From Iningainema tapete BLCC-T55 (GTDB lineage Bacteria; Cyanobacteriota; Cyanobacteriia; Cyanobacteriales; Nostocaceae), in contig NZ_JACXAE010000098.1 of NCBI RefSeq assembly GCF_014698965.1, forward strand, positions 186,001 through 250,000: a stretch of 64,000 nucleotides of DNA. The letters run 5' to 3'. The notes under the pieces were generated by a model. It ran no database searches. It saw nothing but the letters and a program-made list of their open reading frames with translations, and was not told the origin of the DNA. Within the stretch, counting starts at the first letter, position 1. Each line of letters starts with the position of its first letter. A program made the translations under genes and the position numbers. Shown piece by piece: positions 25,128-34,701 of this stretch.

Positions 25128-27467
25128 TCAATACCTCTGCTGACACTTCTCGATTTCGTCAATAGGTAATAACAAAGTCTCTTCAATTTCATCCTGTACT
25201 TGGGAAGACACTTCAGTGTTATTTAGGCAATCTACCAGCAATGTATTGGCATTGTAATACTGCTGAAGTAATTCTTGCTGCTTTTTACTGAACTGCCAAT
25301 CATGACCAATTTTGCGATATTTAATTATTACAGCTTTTAATTTTTCCATCCAGGCATAACCATTAGCATCCCACCACTGACCAACACTTTCGATATTTTT
25401 ATCCAAGTCAGGCACTTCAAGTTGTTTCATTAAATGACTTAAATTATAGCAAATCTCTGGCTCAATAATACGAGTAAGGTAATACGCACGTTCAAGATTA
25501 AAAGTAGAGATCCGAGCTAGATCAAAAGCATCAGCAAGGTTATAAGTAAGGGCAAATTGACATAAATTGTGGAGAATAGCATAAGGGTCATGAGTTATGT
25601 CGAAATCGAAAGGAGGGCTAAGAATATTGCGGAGGTAGTCAGGAGGAATCTCAAAGTTAATAGCACGAGCTAAATGATATGCTCGGACAGCTGCTGGTTT
25701 GTAGGAAGCGTGTTTACAGGAATTTTGGGTAGGAAGTGCTTTTTGATTAACCCATTTGAGAAACTGCTGCAATTCCTGATCGGCAACAAGCTTATCAACT
25801 TGTTGCTTCATCTGTTGCAGTAACTTATCGGGATGCTGTGTTATGCTAACTGCTAGCAAAAAAACTTCCTGCCAGCGTTTCTCCGTGATATAGTTAACCA
25901 AATTTTGCCAATCATAACTATCAACAAATTTTTTGGCCGTTAAGTATTCCTGAAAAGTCAAATGGGAGAAAGAGTAAATTCCCATTGCTCTCTCCACAAG
26001 TAACCCATGTTGCGCTTCAATGGATTTTAGCACCGCCTTACTATCTTGTTTCAATGTTAATCGGTTAGTTTGGGTATTGGGGAAAGTGCGAAGATAATCA
26101 GCAATATATTGCTCAACTTCGCTTTGCTCAAAGAAGTAACGACTTTTTTCAAACGTAATTGCTGCTACTTGAGTTAAAAGCTCTATCTTCTGTTCTAAAG
26201 ACAAATTTCGATAAACTTCATCTCGTTTAATTCCCTTATGTTCATCCCATTTCTTAAGCAGAATATCCAATCCTTGCTCATACAGCTTGGAGCGTTTAGA
26301 CGGAAATTCCTCTTTTGCTTGAAAAACTAAACAGATCAGATTGAGTAATATCGGTGTAACTACCAATGTTTGGATTGGCTGATTTTCAAGCAGATTCTCA
26401 ATAAACCGCCTCGCTGTAGCTTCTCCCTCTTTCCGGCTATTTCTAGCAACTGCTACAAACCACTTCTTAGCAAAAGCTTCGACTTGCCCAGAATTAAAAT
26501 CTGTAACCTCAACCTCGTTGAATCCTATATCCTGAAATCTATATTCATTGGTAGCAATGCGACAGGTTATAATAAACTGATTTTTGAAGTACTTATCAAC
26601 AAATTTGCGAATTTGTTTGACAACTTCCTTTTCATCTTTTTCTAAAACTTCATCCAAGCCATCCAGTAAAATCAAGGCTTCGCCCAGATTGAGTATAGTT
26701 TCAATAACTAATTTATTGGCAATTCCACAATCGCAAAACTCCTCGCTGATATAATTGAGTAACCTAAAATCACTGTCATCTCTTCTAATATCTTCAGCAA
26801 AGTTTTTTAGACGGATAAATATGGGTACTCTATTGGGTTGAAACTCGCCCATGTTGCACTTAATCGCTACCCATTGTAAAAACGTGGTTTTACCTGACCC
26901 TGGTTTTCCCAGTACCATCAGCTTAGAGTAATGCGATACAGCATCTAACCCTGGTATGCGTTTTTGACGCACTCTACCTAATCCTAGTCTGTCAAAGTCA
27001 TTTGATTCTGGGTTGAAACCTCGCGCCAAGTCAGAAATATCTCGCCACTGCTGGTTGGTGAGCTGTTCCAAAATATTGACATCGGTGTAGATATCCGCAA
27101 GTGCTACTGGTTGAGAAATGTCTAGCATTCGCATGGTATCGCACTGGTGCTGGATTTTTTCGCGGCGCTTTTCCCGCACCTCCTGCACTAGTGCATCAAG
27201 ATCCGAAGCGCTTTCCTGTAGTTTCTTCTCCTGTACTGCTTGAGTGGTGGGTTTGGCAGCAATCTCATCCCACTCCAGGTTTAATTTCTCACAAATCTCC
27301 ACAAAATACTTTCGATCAACTCGCTTACCCCGGAAGAATTTGCTAACCGTTTCACGCGAGAACTTTAACTCTTTGGCTAACTCGTTTTGAGTCAAGCATC
27401 TATGAGTCAGCGCTTTTTGTGCTAACTCTATTCCGTCTTCTGATACTTGAAGCGATCGCCCTGCCAT
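25128..27467 (-). CDS. NACHT NTPase with N-terminal HTH, NLR-like defence candidate
   Basis: The 779-aa protein has a Cro/C1-type HTH (about 15-60: LTQNELAKELKFSRETVSKFFRG), a linker, and a NACHT module. This has Walker A GKPGSGKTT (187-195), Walker B ALILLDGLDEV (264-274), and the following FIITCR and SHLTFQEYLTAKKF (arm/winged-helix) motifs. A helical C-terminal domain follows (about 560-779). NACHT proteins are STAND-class switches, and bacterial ones (bNACHT) have been shown to protect against phages. No separate effector domain is obvious, so the C-terminal helices or another gene may carry that role. A paralogue lies upstream at 27868-30105. Confidence 0.85.
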   Translation of the reverse strand: MAGRSLQVSEDGIELAQKALTHRCLTQNELAKELKFSRETVSKFFRGKRVDRKYFVEICEKLNLEWDEIAAKPTTQAVQEKKLQESASDLDALVQEVREKRREKIQHQCDTMRMLDISQPVALADIYTDVNILEQLTNQQWRDISDLARGFNPESNDFDRLGLGRVRQKRIPGLDAVSHYSKLMVLGKPGSGKTTFLQWVAIKCNMGEFQPNRVPIFIRLKNFAEDIRRDDSDFRLLNYISEEFCDCGIANKLVIETILNLGEALILLDGLDEVLEKDEKEVVKQIRKFVDKYFKNQFIITCRIATNEYRFQDIGFNEVEVTDFNSGQVEAFAKKWFVAVARNSRKEGEATARRFIENLLENQPIQTLVVTPILLNLICLVFQAKEEFPSKRSKLYEQGLDILLKKWDEHKGIKRDEVYRNLSLEQKIELLTQVAAITFEKSRYFFEQSEVEQYIADYLRTFPNTQTNRLTLKQDSKAVLKSIEAQHGLLVERAMGIYSFSHLTFQEYLTAKKFVDSYDWQNLVNYITEKRWQEVFLLAVSITQHPDKLLQQMKQQVDKLVADQELQQFLKWVNQKALPTQNSCKHASYKPAAVRAYHLARAINFEIPPDYLRNILSPPFDFDITHDPYAILHNLCQFALTYNLADAFDLARISTFNLERAYYLTRIIEPEICYNLSHLMKQLEVPDLDKNIESVGQWWDANGYAWMEKLKAVIIKYRKIGHDWQFSKKQQELLQQYYNANTLLVDCLNNTEVSSQVQDEIEETLLLPIDEIEKCQQRY

Positions 27468-27630
27468 AGATTATCAACATCACTTGTGCCAATTCTAACT
27501 ACTCCACTTCAAAGTCTGACATATCTCTGACAAAGACTTACCTAAGTCTGACATACCACAGTCCTTGCGCTGGCTTGTTCTCTGACACCTGTTTACGAAC
27601 CTAGAAGGGTACAGATACAGCACAACATTC

Positions 27631-27825
27631 ATGGACACTATTATCTTGTGGGTAATTCAAAAATCTGCTGAAGTAACCCTTGGCATTCTAATTCAGAAGC
27701 TATTAAGTGATGCCAACACAAAGCGTGCCAGCAAATTCCTAAAACGCCAGATTTTGGGAATTTACTTGAAATGGGTATTACTCAAAACCCCCGTTGATCC
27801 CGAAAAACTTCATCAACAGCTATAA
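27631..27825 (+). CDS. Small protein between the NACHT genes, unknown function
   Basis: The 64-aa protein has a hydrophobic or amphipathic N-terminus (TIILWVIQKSAEVTLGILIQKLL) and a basic central part (KRASKFLKRQ). It is divergent from the first NACHT gene, with 163 bases between starts, and converges on the second. No family was recognised. It could be a membrane-active partner, or a remnant of the N-terminal helical region of another STAND protein, some of which begin in a similar way. The call as a gene is moderate. Confidence 0.45.
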   Translation: MDTIILWVIQKSAEVTLGILIQKLLSDANTKRASKFLKRQILGIYLKWVLLKTPVDPEKLHQQL

Positions 27826-27851
27826 GAGTTACAAAGGTAGCTCTATGAAGC

Positions 27852-27877
27852 GGTGCGTTAGCTGTCGCTAACACACC
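27852..27877. repeat. GGTGCGTTAGC inverted repeat at the end of NACHT gene 2
   Basis: GGTGCGTTAGC pairs with GCTAACACACC (one mismatch) around TGTC. It overlaps the last codons and stop of the minus-strand NACHT gene, so the final residues (VGRVC) come from repeat DNA. Confidence 0.65.
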
Positions 27878-30105
27878 CTACCGACTGCTACCGACTGCTC
27901 AAGTTCACTAATAGGTAATAATAGGGTGTCTTCAATTTGCTGTCGCACTTCAGCAGAAACTTCACAACCACTGTGCAAGCAATCTACTAGTAATTTGTTC
28001 GCATTGTAATACTGATGCAGCGATTCTTTCTGTTGTTCGCTTAATTGCCAATCGTCACCAACGTGCCAATACTGAATCATGACTGCTCTGAATTCTTGAG
28101 TCCAATTTTTACCATGTACTCTCCACCATTGGTGAAACATCAAACAATTAAAATCTGGATCGGGTAGTTGCTGTTTGAGTTTTTGTAATGATTGTTTGAG
28201 TTCGGCATTGCGATCGCGCACTAGATGAAGTAAGATATCCATCTCAAAGAAAACAGTACTCAAATCTGAATGAGCACAGATAATCACACGGGCAAAAGCA
28301 CGATTAAGATCGCGAGTACAAGCAAAATCAAGGGCAACTGTAGTACTAGGGGCAAAAACTTGACTGATAAAATTATGTTCGCGAGTCAAGCCCAGAGGAA
28401 GTTCCAAATCTAAGATAAGTTCCAGGTAAAAAGCACGGAGAATTATTGCTCTAAAACTTGAACAATCAATAGGTTTATAAACCAATTGAGTGGAGTAACT
28501 ATGTTTTGTCACCCAAAAAAGAAGCTGCTGTAACTTTTCATCTAAACCCAACAGTGCATCTATTTTACGCTTCATGAGCAATAAAAGTTCATCTGCTGGC
28601 TGCATCATTTTAGTAGTCAGCACAAAAACTTCGCGCCAACTTTTTAAGTTCATGCGCATGACTGACTGTTTCAACTCTTCTGATGCAAAACTGTGTATTA
28701 CCCATAGAGCCGTGAAATACTCTTGAAAAGTTACATGAGCAAAAGAATAAAATCCAGGAGTACTTTCGACAAATAAACCATGTTGTGCTTCTAGAGATTT
28801 CAGCACTGCTTTACTGTGGGTAGACGCGGAGCTATAAGGTAAACTACATAAATAATTAGCAATACATTCCTCTACTTCGCTTTTGGCAAATAAGTAAAGG
28901 TTATTATCAATATTGCTAGCGGCAATTTGACTTAATAAATATATCTTTTGTTCTCCAGATAAATTCCGATATAATTCATCCCCTGAAATGGTTTTTTCTT
29001 CATCCCATAAACTCAATAAAACATCTAATCCTTGCTCATAAAGCTGAAAACCTTTCGATGGTATTTTGCCTTTTAATGAGAAAAATAAGCAAGTTAAATT
29101 CAGCAACAATGGTGTCTCAGTCATTTCGTTAGAAGGCATTTCTAGCAATTGCTGCTGAAACCGTTGTGCTAATATTTTGCCTTGTTCCCTGTCATTGTGA
29201 TGAACTACCAAAAAAAATTTGTTGGGAAAAGCTTCTACCTGCTCCTGTTGAAAATCTGCTATTTCAACATCAACAAAATTTTCACAATTAAACTTGTACT
29301 TACGGGTAGTAAGGCGACTAGTAATAATATACTGATTTTGCAAATACTTATTGACAAATCTGGTGATATCGTTGACTACTTCATTGTCATCTTCTGCCAC
29401 TTCATCCAAGCCATCGAGCAAAATCAATCCTCTACCTTGAAGAAGTATAGTTTCAATCACCCATTTATCCGCAATCCCGCAATGCAAAAATTCTTCTTTA
29501 ATGTAGTTTAATAACCTGTCTTCGCTGTTTTTTCTTTTCGTTTTCAGCGCGAAGTTTTTCAATCGAATAAATATCGGTACTCTGTGTGACTGAAACTCGC
29601 CTTGATTGCACTTAATGGCTACCCATTGCAAAAACGTAGTTTTTCCCGCTCCTGATTTGCCAAGTACCTTCAACTTTGAATACTGTAACACAGTATTTAA
29701 TCCTGGTACTCGGTTACGAATCACTTTGCTTGATACTAATTGGTCAATATTATTTGATTCCGAGTTGGATTGTACAACAGAAGAAACATTCTGCCATTGT
29801 AGGCTAGTGTCTTCCCAGAAATTGACATCAGTGTACATATCTGTAATTTCTACTGGTTGGGAAATACCTAGTAGTCGAATCGTGCCACACTGATTTTGAA
29901 TTTGATTGTATCGTGAAGAGCGAACCTCTTGTACTAGTACATCTATATCTGTTGTACGTTTATGGCAATATGCCATCTGGATTCGCCGTCGCCTACGAGA
30001 GGAAACTCTCCTTTTGCGGGTTCGCACGCCTACCAAAGGAAACTTTTCTGCCGCACTGGGCTCACCGCTACGCTGACTCACCGCTACGCATCTACGCCCT
30101 ACCAT
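27868..30105 (-). CDS. NACHT NTPase paralogue whose HTH has been replaced by repeat-derived sequence
   Basis: This 745-aa paralogue of the NACHT protein at 25128 shares Walker A GKSGAGKTT, Walker B LILLDGLDEV and the HVTFQEYF motif. The helical C-terminus is also similar. ATG 30105 (MVGRRC) aligns with the MAGRSL start of the paralogue, and the DNA before both starts is recognisably homologous (AATTCTAACTACT). Between the start and the shared TDIDVLVQEVR there are only about 42 Arg-rich residues instead of about 78 with the HTH. They are encoded by repeat-like DNA at 29985-30095. The C-terminus also ends in repeat DNA. The NTPase may be intact but has lost its DNA-binding or sensor start. Confidence 0.78.
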   Translation of the reverse strand: MVGRRCVAVSQRSGEPSAAEKFPLVGVRTRKRRVSSRRRRRIQMAYCHKRTTDIDVLVQEVRSSRYNQIQNQCGTIRLLGISQPVEITDMYTDVNFWEDTSLQWQNVSSVVQSNSESNNIDQLVSSKVIRNRVPGLNTVLQYSKLKVLGKSGAGKTTFLQWVAIKCNQGEFQSHRVPIFIRLKNFALKTKRKNSEDRLLNYIKEEFLHCGIADKWVIETILLQGRGLILLDGLDEVAEDDNEVVNDITRFVNKYLQNQYIITSRLTTRKYKFNCENFVDVEIADFQQEQVEAFPNKFFLVVHHNDREQGKILAQRFQQQLLEMPSNEMTETPLLLNLTCLFFSLKGKIPSKGFQLYEQGLDVLLSLWDEEKTISGDELYRNLSGEQKIYLLSQIAASNIDNNLYLFAKSEVEECIANYLCSLPYSSASTHSKAVLKSLEAQHGLFVESTPGFYSFAHVTFQEYFTALWVIHSFASEELKQSVMRMNLKSWREVFVLTTKMMQPADELLLLMKRKIDALLGLDEKLQQLLFWVTKHSYSTQLVYKPIDCSSFRAIILRAFYLELILDLELPLGLTREHNFISQVFAPSTTVALDFACTRDLNRAFARVIICAHSDLSTVFFEMDILLHLVRDRNAELKQSLQKLKQQLPDPDFNCLMFHQWWRVHGKNWTQEFRAVMIQYWHVGDDWQLSEQQKESLHQYYNANKLLVDCLHSGCEVSAEVRQQIEDTLLLPISELEQSVAVGRVC

Positions 30106-30279
30106 ACATCTATTAACAGCATTACTTGCGCTAATTCTAACTACTTTACTCTTTAATTGACTTGACCTTAACAAAGACTTTCGTCAGTTTACCCTACTGT
30201 TATTTGTTAACATTTCATCAGAAAAATTAATACAACTATTTGCTAGTAAACAGTGATTCTTCATAAATCATAACTAACA

Positions 30280-31458
30280 TTACCCCAAATCTCTAAACAA
30301 AGCCGATAATACTATATTAGAAAACAAAAACCCTTCGGGATCGCTTAATAACAACCTTTTTTTATCAATTTTTACCCAATCTTTCTGGTGGTAGGGTTGT
30401 AAACACTGCCAGATTTCCTCTACCTTATTGTCGCCCAATTTTTCAGCCAACATGGACAAAGATACACCTTCTTTTAAACGCAACCCCAACATTAGAGTTT
30501 CTAACAAAACTTCATCTGGCGGCGTTACATGACAATCAATTACACATCCATTTTCCACCCACTGATAATACTCTTTAGTCTTACGAGGGCGAGTAAACCG
30601 CTTACCCTCGATATAACTAGCCGCGCCCATACCAAAGCCATAGTAAGGGCGATTTTCCCAATAAACCCGATTATGGCGACATTGATGTCCTGGTTGGGCA
30701 TAGTTGGAAATTTCATAATGTTCATAACCAGCTTTTGTTAAAATTTGCTGTGCCATTCGGTACATATTTACTGTGGTTTGATCGCTAGGTAATGGTTGAT
30801 CCCCTGCTTTATAATAGCGACCAAAAGCTGTACCTGGTTCAATGGTAAGGTCGTATATAGAGATATGAGTGGGTGCGATGGCAACGGCTTTTGCTAGAGA
30901 ATCCTCCCACCTATCTAAAGTTTGATGCGGTAATCCCGAAATTAAGTCTAAGCTAAAGTCGGGAATCCCCACCTGTCGGATCAAGTCCACAGATGCAAAG
31001 ATATCAGAGACTGAGTGCGATCGCCCACACATTTGCAATAAGTCTTCCTCAAAAGCTTGTACACCCAAACTTACACGATTTACACCCAAAAATCTGTAGC
31101 CTTGGATATGTACTAAATCAAACGTGCCGGGATCAATTTCCATCGAAATTTCTACCCCTGTGGAAATACCAAAACGCTGCTCAAGAGCAGATAATATTTG
31201 CGCCAACTGTTGTGTAGACAGCAGCGAAGGAGTACCTCCACCAAAGAAAATTGTCATCAAGGGTTGACCAACTACTGGTGAAAGCGCAATCTCTTGTAGT
31301 AACATTTCCACATACTGGGAAATAGTGCCAGATGTTTCACCCCGTAAGTTATTCCCAATCACAGACACAGGAAAGTCACAGTAAAAGCATCGCCGTCTAC
31401 AAAAAGGAATATGTATATAAGCAGAGTTGGGAATATGAGCATTTATTTTGTCAATCAT
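30280..31458 (-). CDS. hemW: Radical SAM protein HemW (coproporphyrinogen dehydrogenase-like)
   Basis: The 392-aa protein has the radical SAM cluster motif C20-x3-C24-x2-C27 (PFCRRRCFYCDF), the FFGGGTPSLL glycine motif, and SLGVQAFEEDLL and DLISGLPHQT typical of the HemN/HemW family. HemW proteins bind heme and an Fe-S cluster and are thought to deliver heme, rather than oxidise coproporphyrinogen as HemN does. Its length and N-terminus fit HemW. It is a single gene. Confidence 0.88.
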   Translation of the reverse strand: MIDKINAHIPNSAYIHIPFCRRRCFYCDFPVSVIGNNLRGETSGTISQYVEMLLQEIALSPVVGQPLMTIFFGGGTPSLLSTQQLAQILSALEQRFGISTGVEISMEIDPGTFDLVHIQGYRFLGVNRVSLGVQAFEEDLLQMCGRSHSVSDIFASVDLIRQVGIPDFSLDLISGLPHQTLDRWEDSLAKAVAIAPTHISIYDLTIEPGTAFGRYYKAGDQPLPSDQTTVNMYRMAQQILTKAGYEHYEISNYAQPGHQCRHNRVYWENRPYYGFGMGAASYIEGKRFTRPRKTKEYYQWVENGCVIDCHVTPPDEVLLETLMLGLRLKEGVSLSMLAEKLGDNKVEEIWQCLQPYHQKDWVKIDKKRLLLSDPEGFLFSNIVLSALFRDLG

Positions 31459-31715
31459 TGTACGTAAAAATTAAGATGGTGATTTAGAGAATAAAAAATG
31501 ATGAAATATATTATCTAATTTAGATTTTTTTATATTTTTCCAACAAAAACATGAAAAACAAAAAGCTTAAAAGTATTTAGTTATAATAATTCCATAATCT
31601 TGTTGGATTTATTTTCACCAATCCAACCGCAATTATTTCTATTTATATCCTACCGAAGCAATAAAAAATACTTTTATTGATCGGTCCACACAGTTCCACC
31701 AAAAACAAGAACATC

Positions 31716-32792
31716 ATGCTAGATGCAATTATCATTCTCTCATTCATGCTAGCAGCCGCAGGGGTAGGGTTCTACAGCACCGAGTTGCTACCCGATGGAA
31801 CGCTAGACGGTGTAACAAATATACATGCCTTGCGTTTTATCTTCGCTGTTTTTGCCGCTATCATCGGCGGTGCTGCTGGATTGAGATTCCAAACAGGATA
31901 TCGTCGCTTGGAGGCTCAAGTCAGAGAATTACCACTAGAAGTGATCTTAACTCGTGCGATCGGGTTAGTAATTGGGCTATTAATCGCCAACTTGATGCTT
32001 GCTCCTTTATTCTTGCTCCCCATCCCCGCCGACTTTGGCTTTATTAAACCATTAGTGGCAGTAGTAGGTAGCATTATCCTGTCCTATACTGGGATGAACT
32101 TAGCCGACGCTCATGGGCGGGGGTTTTTGCGGCTAATTAACCCCAACACCTTGGAATCACTGGTAGTGGAAGGTACACTCAAACCAGCCAGTACCAAAGT
32201 TTTAGATACTAGCTGTATTATTGATGGTCGAATAGAAACACTGCTAGAAACAGGGTTTTTAGAAGGACAAATGATCGTTCCCCAGTTTGTCTTGCAAGAA
32301 TTGCAGCAAGTTGCCGACGCTACCAAAGACCAAAAACGAGTACGGGGCAGACGAGGACTAGAAATTCTCAATCGGATCAAAGCAACATACCCTGACCGTA
32401 TCGTGATTAATTCCCTAGATTATGACGATATTACCACAGTAGATGCTAAATTAGTCCGTTTCGCTCAAGAAATTAATGCTACACTGCTCACCAATGACTA
32501 CAACTTATCCAAAGTTGCTAGCGTTCAGAAAGTGAGCGTTTTGAACGTTAACGATTTGGTGAATGCAGTTCGTCCCACCTACTTACCAGGCGACAACATT
32601 GACATCAAAATTCTTAAAGAAGGCAAAGAACCCAGTCAAGGGATTGGCTATTTAGACGATGGAACTATGGTTGTCGTTGAAGAAGGTAGTAGTTATGTAG
32701 GTGGAGAAATCCGCGTTGTAGTTACTAGTGCTTTGCAAACCTCCGCCGGAAGAATGATTTTTGCTAAACCCCAAGCTTCCGCATTTGCATAA
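31716..32792 (+). CDS. Membrane-anchored PIN/TRAM-domain protein (YacL-like)
   Basis: The 358-aa protein has four hydrophobic segments in the first 130 residues. A PIN domain follows, with VLDTSCIIDGRI, IVPQFVLQELQ, GRRGLEILNR and LLTNDYNLSKVA. The C-terminal TRAM domain (about 285-345) includes GIGYLDDGTMVVVEEG. This arrangement is conserved in cyanobacteria, Gram-positives (YacL) and plastids and suggests an RNase or RNA-binding protein at the membrane; it is not a toxin of the VapC class. ATG 31716 was chosen; an in-frame TTG at 31677 would add 13 polar residues. The zinc-ribbon gene follows after one base. Confidence 0.85.
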   Translation: MLDAIIILSFMLAAAGVGFYSTELLPDGTLDGVTNIHALRFIFAVFAAIIGGAAGLRFQTGYRRLEAQVRELPLEVILTRAIGLVIGLLIANLMLAPLFLLPIPADFGFIKPLVAVVGSIILSYTGMNLADAHGRGFLRLINPNTLESLVVEGTLKPASTKVLDTSCIIDGRIETLLETGFLEGQMIVPQFVLQELQQVADATKDQKRVRGRRGLEILNRIKATYPDRIVINSLDYDDITTVDAKLVRFAQEINATLLTNDYNLSKVASVQKVSVLNVNDLVNAVRPTYLPGDNIDIKILKEGKEPSQGIGYLDDGTMVVVEEGSSYVGGEIRVVVTSALQTSAGRMIFAKPQASAFA

Positions 32793-32793
32793 A

Positions 32794-32976
32794 ATGGCAC
32801 GCCCAATTAGAGTTAAATTTTGTAGTCGGTGCATTCAACCTGCACCGATTCTTTATCGAGTTAAATACGAGGAAGAGGGTGATTGGGTTTTTGTTTGCCC
32901 TCAATGTTGGCAGCAGGTAAGTCAAGATAATCCTTTTTATGTTTACGGCGGCACTTGGAAAGCTCAGAAAAATTAG
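32794..32976 (+). CDS. Small four-cysteine zinc-ribbon protein
   Basis: The 60-aa protein starts ARPIRVKFCSRC and has a second knuckle VCPQCWQQV, giving two CxxC pairs about 25 residues apart, a zinc ribbon. It begins one base after the stop of the PIN/TRAM gene, so the two are cotranscribed and probably coupled. The function is unknown; a nucleic-acid or protein-binding role beside the TRAM protein is a reasonable guess. Confidence 0.72.
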   Translation: MARPIRVKFCSRCIQPAPILYRVKYEEEGDWVFVCPQCWQQVSQDNPFYVYGGTWKAQKN

Positions 32977-33023
32977 GTGCTAATCGCTAATAGTAGAATT
33001 TGCAATTAGTCGGCAATCAGCAG

Positions 33024-33410
33024 TTAACGCTCATAAATCTCTAAAGGCAAAGCATCGGGATCTTTAAAAAAAGTAAATCGCTTGCCTGTAATTTCATCAA
33101 TTCTAATATCTTCTACCTCTACACCTTTCGATTTTAAATCCATAACCGTTTGCTCTATATCATCCACAACAAAAGCTAGATGCCGCAAACCACAAGCTTC
33201 TGGACTATTAACTCTTTGCGGAGGGTTGGGAAAAGAAAATAATTCAATTTGATGAATATCTCCCACTCGTAAATCTAATTTGTAAGAATTTCTCTGCTCG
33301 CGGAAAGTCTCTTGAATTATCGAAAATCCTAACACTTCAACATAAAATTTCTTAGATAGTTCATAGTTAGAGCAAATGATAGCCACATGATGAATTCCAG
33401 TAGTTTTCAT
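33024..33410 (-). CDS. VOC-family (glyoxalase/bleomycin resistance fold) protein
   Basis: The 128-aa protein has the two beta-alpha-beta3 modules of the vicinal oxygen chelate fold: IHHVAIICSNYELSKKFY, then LRHLAFVVDDIEQTV, and FFKDPDALPLEIYE at the end. The metal ligands appear to be His7 or His8, Glu55, His76 and Glu124. Glyoxalase I-like detoxification of methylglyoxal is possible, but the family is broad. It is divergent from the MFS gene with only 13 bases between starts. Confidence 0.8.
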   Translation of the reverse strand: MKTTGIHHVAIICSNYELSKKFYVEVLGFSIIQETFREQRNSYKLDLRVGDIHQIELFSFPNPPQRVNSPEACGLRHLAFVVDDIEQTVMDLKSKGVEVEDIRIDEITGKRFTFFKDPDALPLEIYER

Positions 33411-33423
33411 TTAGTTTTTCCTA

Positions 33424-34635
33424 TTGAAAATTAGTACTAATTGTCATAATATAAAAACTACTACCAGTTTAGACACATTGCAACGTCACACTGTCTGGAT
33501 AATGGCAATATGTAGTGGTGCTGCTGTTGCCAATTTGTACTACAACCAACCGCTACTAGAGATTATCCAACAAAAGTTTCACGCTTCTGCTCACGCGACT
33601 GGGTTGATTCCCATGTTTACTCAGATAGGCTACGCGCTGGGAATTTTTCTGCTTGTTCCCTTGGGTGACTTGCACGAGCGACGCTCATTAATTGTAACCA
33701 TGTTAGGGCTAACGACAGTAGCGTTGGCAGCAGCAGCAATATCGCCAAGTTTAACTTGGTTGCTTGTTGCATCTTGCGCGATTGGTATTACTACTATTAC
33801 TGCTCAGTTAATTATACCTTTGGCAGCACAACTAGCTCAACCGCAAGAGCGAGGCAAAGTTGTGGGTATGGTGATGAGTGGTGTACTGATTGGAATTCTT
33901 TTAGCAAGGACGATTAGCGGATTTGTTGGTGCTAGTCTAGGCTGGCGGGCAATGTACTGGCTTGCTAGTGGACTGATGGTTGTCTTGGCAGTTACTTTAT
34001 CTAAATTTCTACCCAAGAGTCAACCATCATTGCAAGTTTCTTATTCCCGCTTGATTGGTTCGTTGTTTCAACTTATGCAGCAAAGAGTGTTGCGTGAAGC
34101 ATCACTGGCAGGGGCAATGTCGTTTGCAGCTTTTAACGTGTTTTGGAGTACTCTTGTTTTTCTCTTAGCGCAGCCACCCTTTTATTATGGTAGTGAAGTA
34201 ACAGGTTTGTTTGGGCTGGTAGGTGTGGTAGGAGCAATTGCTGCTCCTTTAGTAGGGAGACTAGCCGACAAGAGAAGCCCCAAGCTAACTGTAGGATTAG
34301 GGCTAATCATGACAACATTATCGTTTGTGTTGTTATTATCTTTTAAGTATCAACTATTTGGGTTGATTGTGGGAATAATCTTACTTGATTTAGGTGTGCA
34401 AACAACTATGATTTCCAACCAAGCGAGAATCTACAGCTTACCCAAATATTTACACAGTCGCCTCAATGCAATCTATGTCACCTTTTACTTTATGGGCGGA
34501 GCTTTGGGATCGTTTCTTGGCACTTATGCTTGGAGTAGATGGCAGTGGCAAGGCGTTTGCTTAGTTGCCTTGATGATGTTAGCAGTTGCTTTCACAACCT
34601 TTTTGCCGCAGCAAAGTAATAATGAATCACAATAA
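33424..34635 (+). CDS. MFS transporter
   Basis: The 403-aa protein has about 12 membrane helices and the MFS loop motif GDLHERRSLI between helices 2 and 3, with a second copy-like GRLADKRSPK in the other half. The start ANLYYNQPLL and overall length fit the DHA1-type drug or metabolite exporters. The substrate is unknown. The frame begins with TTG at 33424. The first ATG is inside the first helix region (about 33502), so the non-ATG start is tentative. Confidence 0.82.
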   Translation: MKISTNCHNIKTTTSLDTLQRHTVWIMAICSGAAVANLYYNQPLLEIIQQKFHASAHATGLIPMFTQIGYALGIFLLVPLGDLHERRSLIVTMLGLTTVALAAAAISPSLTWLLVASCAIGITTITAQLIIPLAAQLAQPQERGKVVGMVMSGVLIGILLARTISGFVGASLGWRAMYWLASGLMVVLAVTLSKFLPKSQPSLQVSYSRLIGSLFQLMQQRVLREASLAGAMSFAAFNVFWSTLVFLLAQPPFYYGSEVTGLFGLVGVVGAIAAPLVGRLADKRSPKLTVGLGLIMTTLSFVLLLSFKYQLFGLIVGIILLDLGVQTTMISNQARIYSLPKYLHSRLNAIYVTFYFMGGALGSFLGTYAWSRWQWQGVCLVALMMLAVAFTTFLPQQSNNESQ

Positions 34636-34701
34636 AAATCCTCTGCAAATGCAGAGGTTATAATTCCTCAATCCGTGTTCACATAAGCCATTTACACAAA
34701 A

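Noticed and set aside
30106-30174. N-terminal extension of NACHT gene 2
   Set aside because: The DNA before 30105 is homologous to the upstream non-coding DNA of the paralogue, so it is promoter region and not coding.
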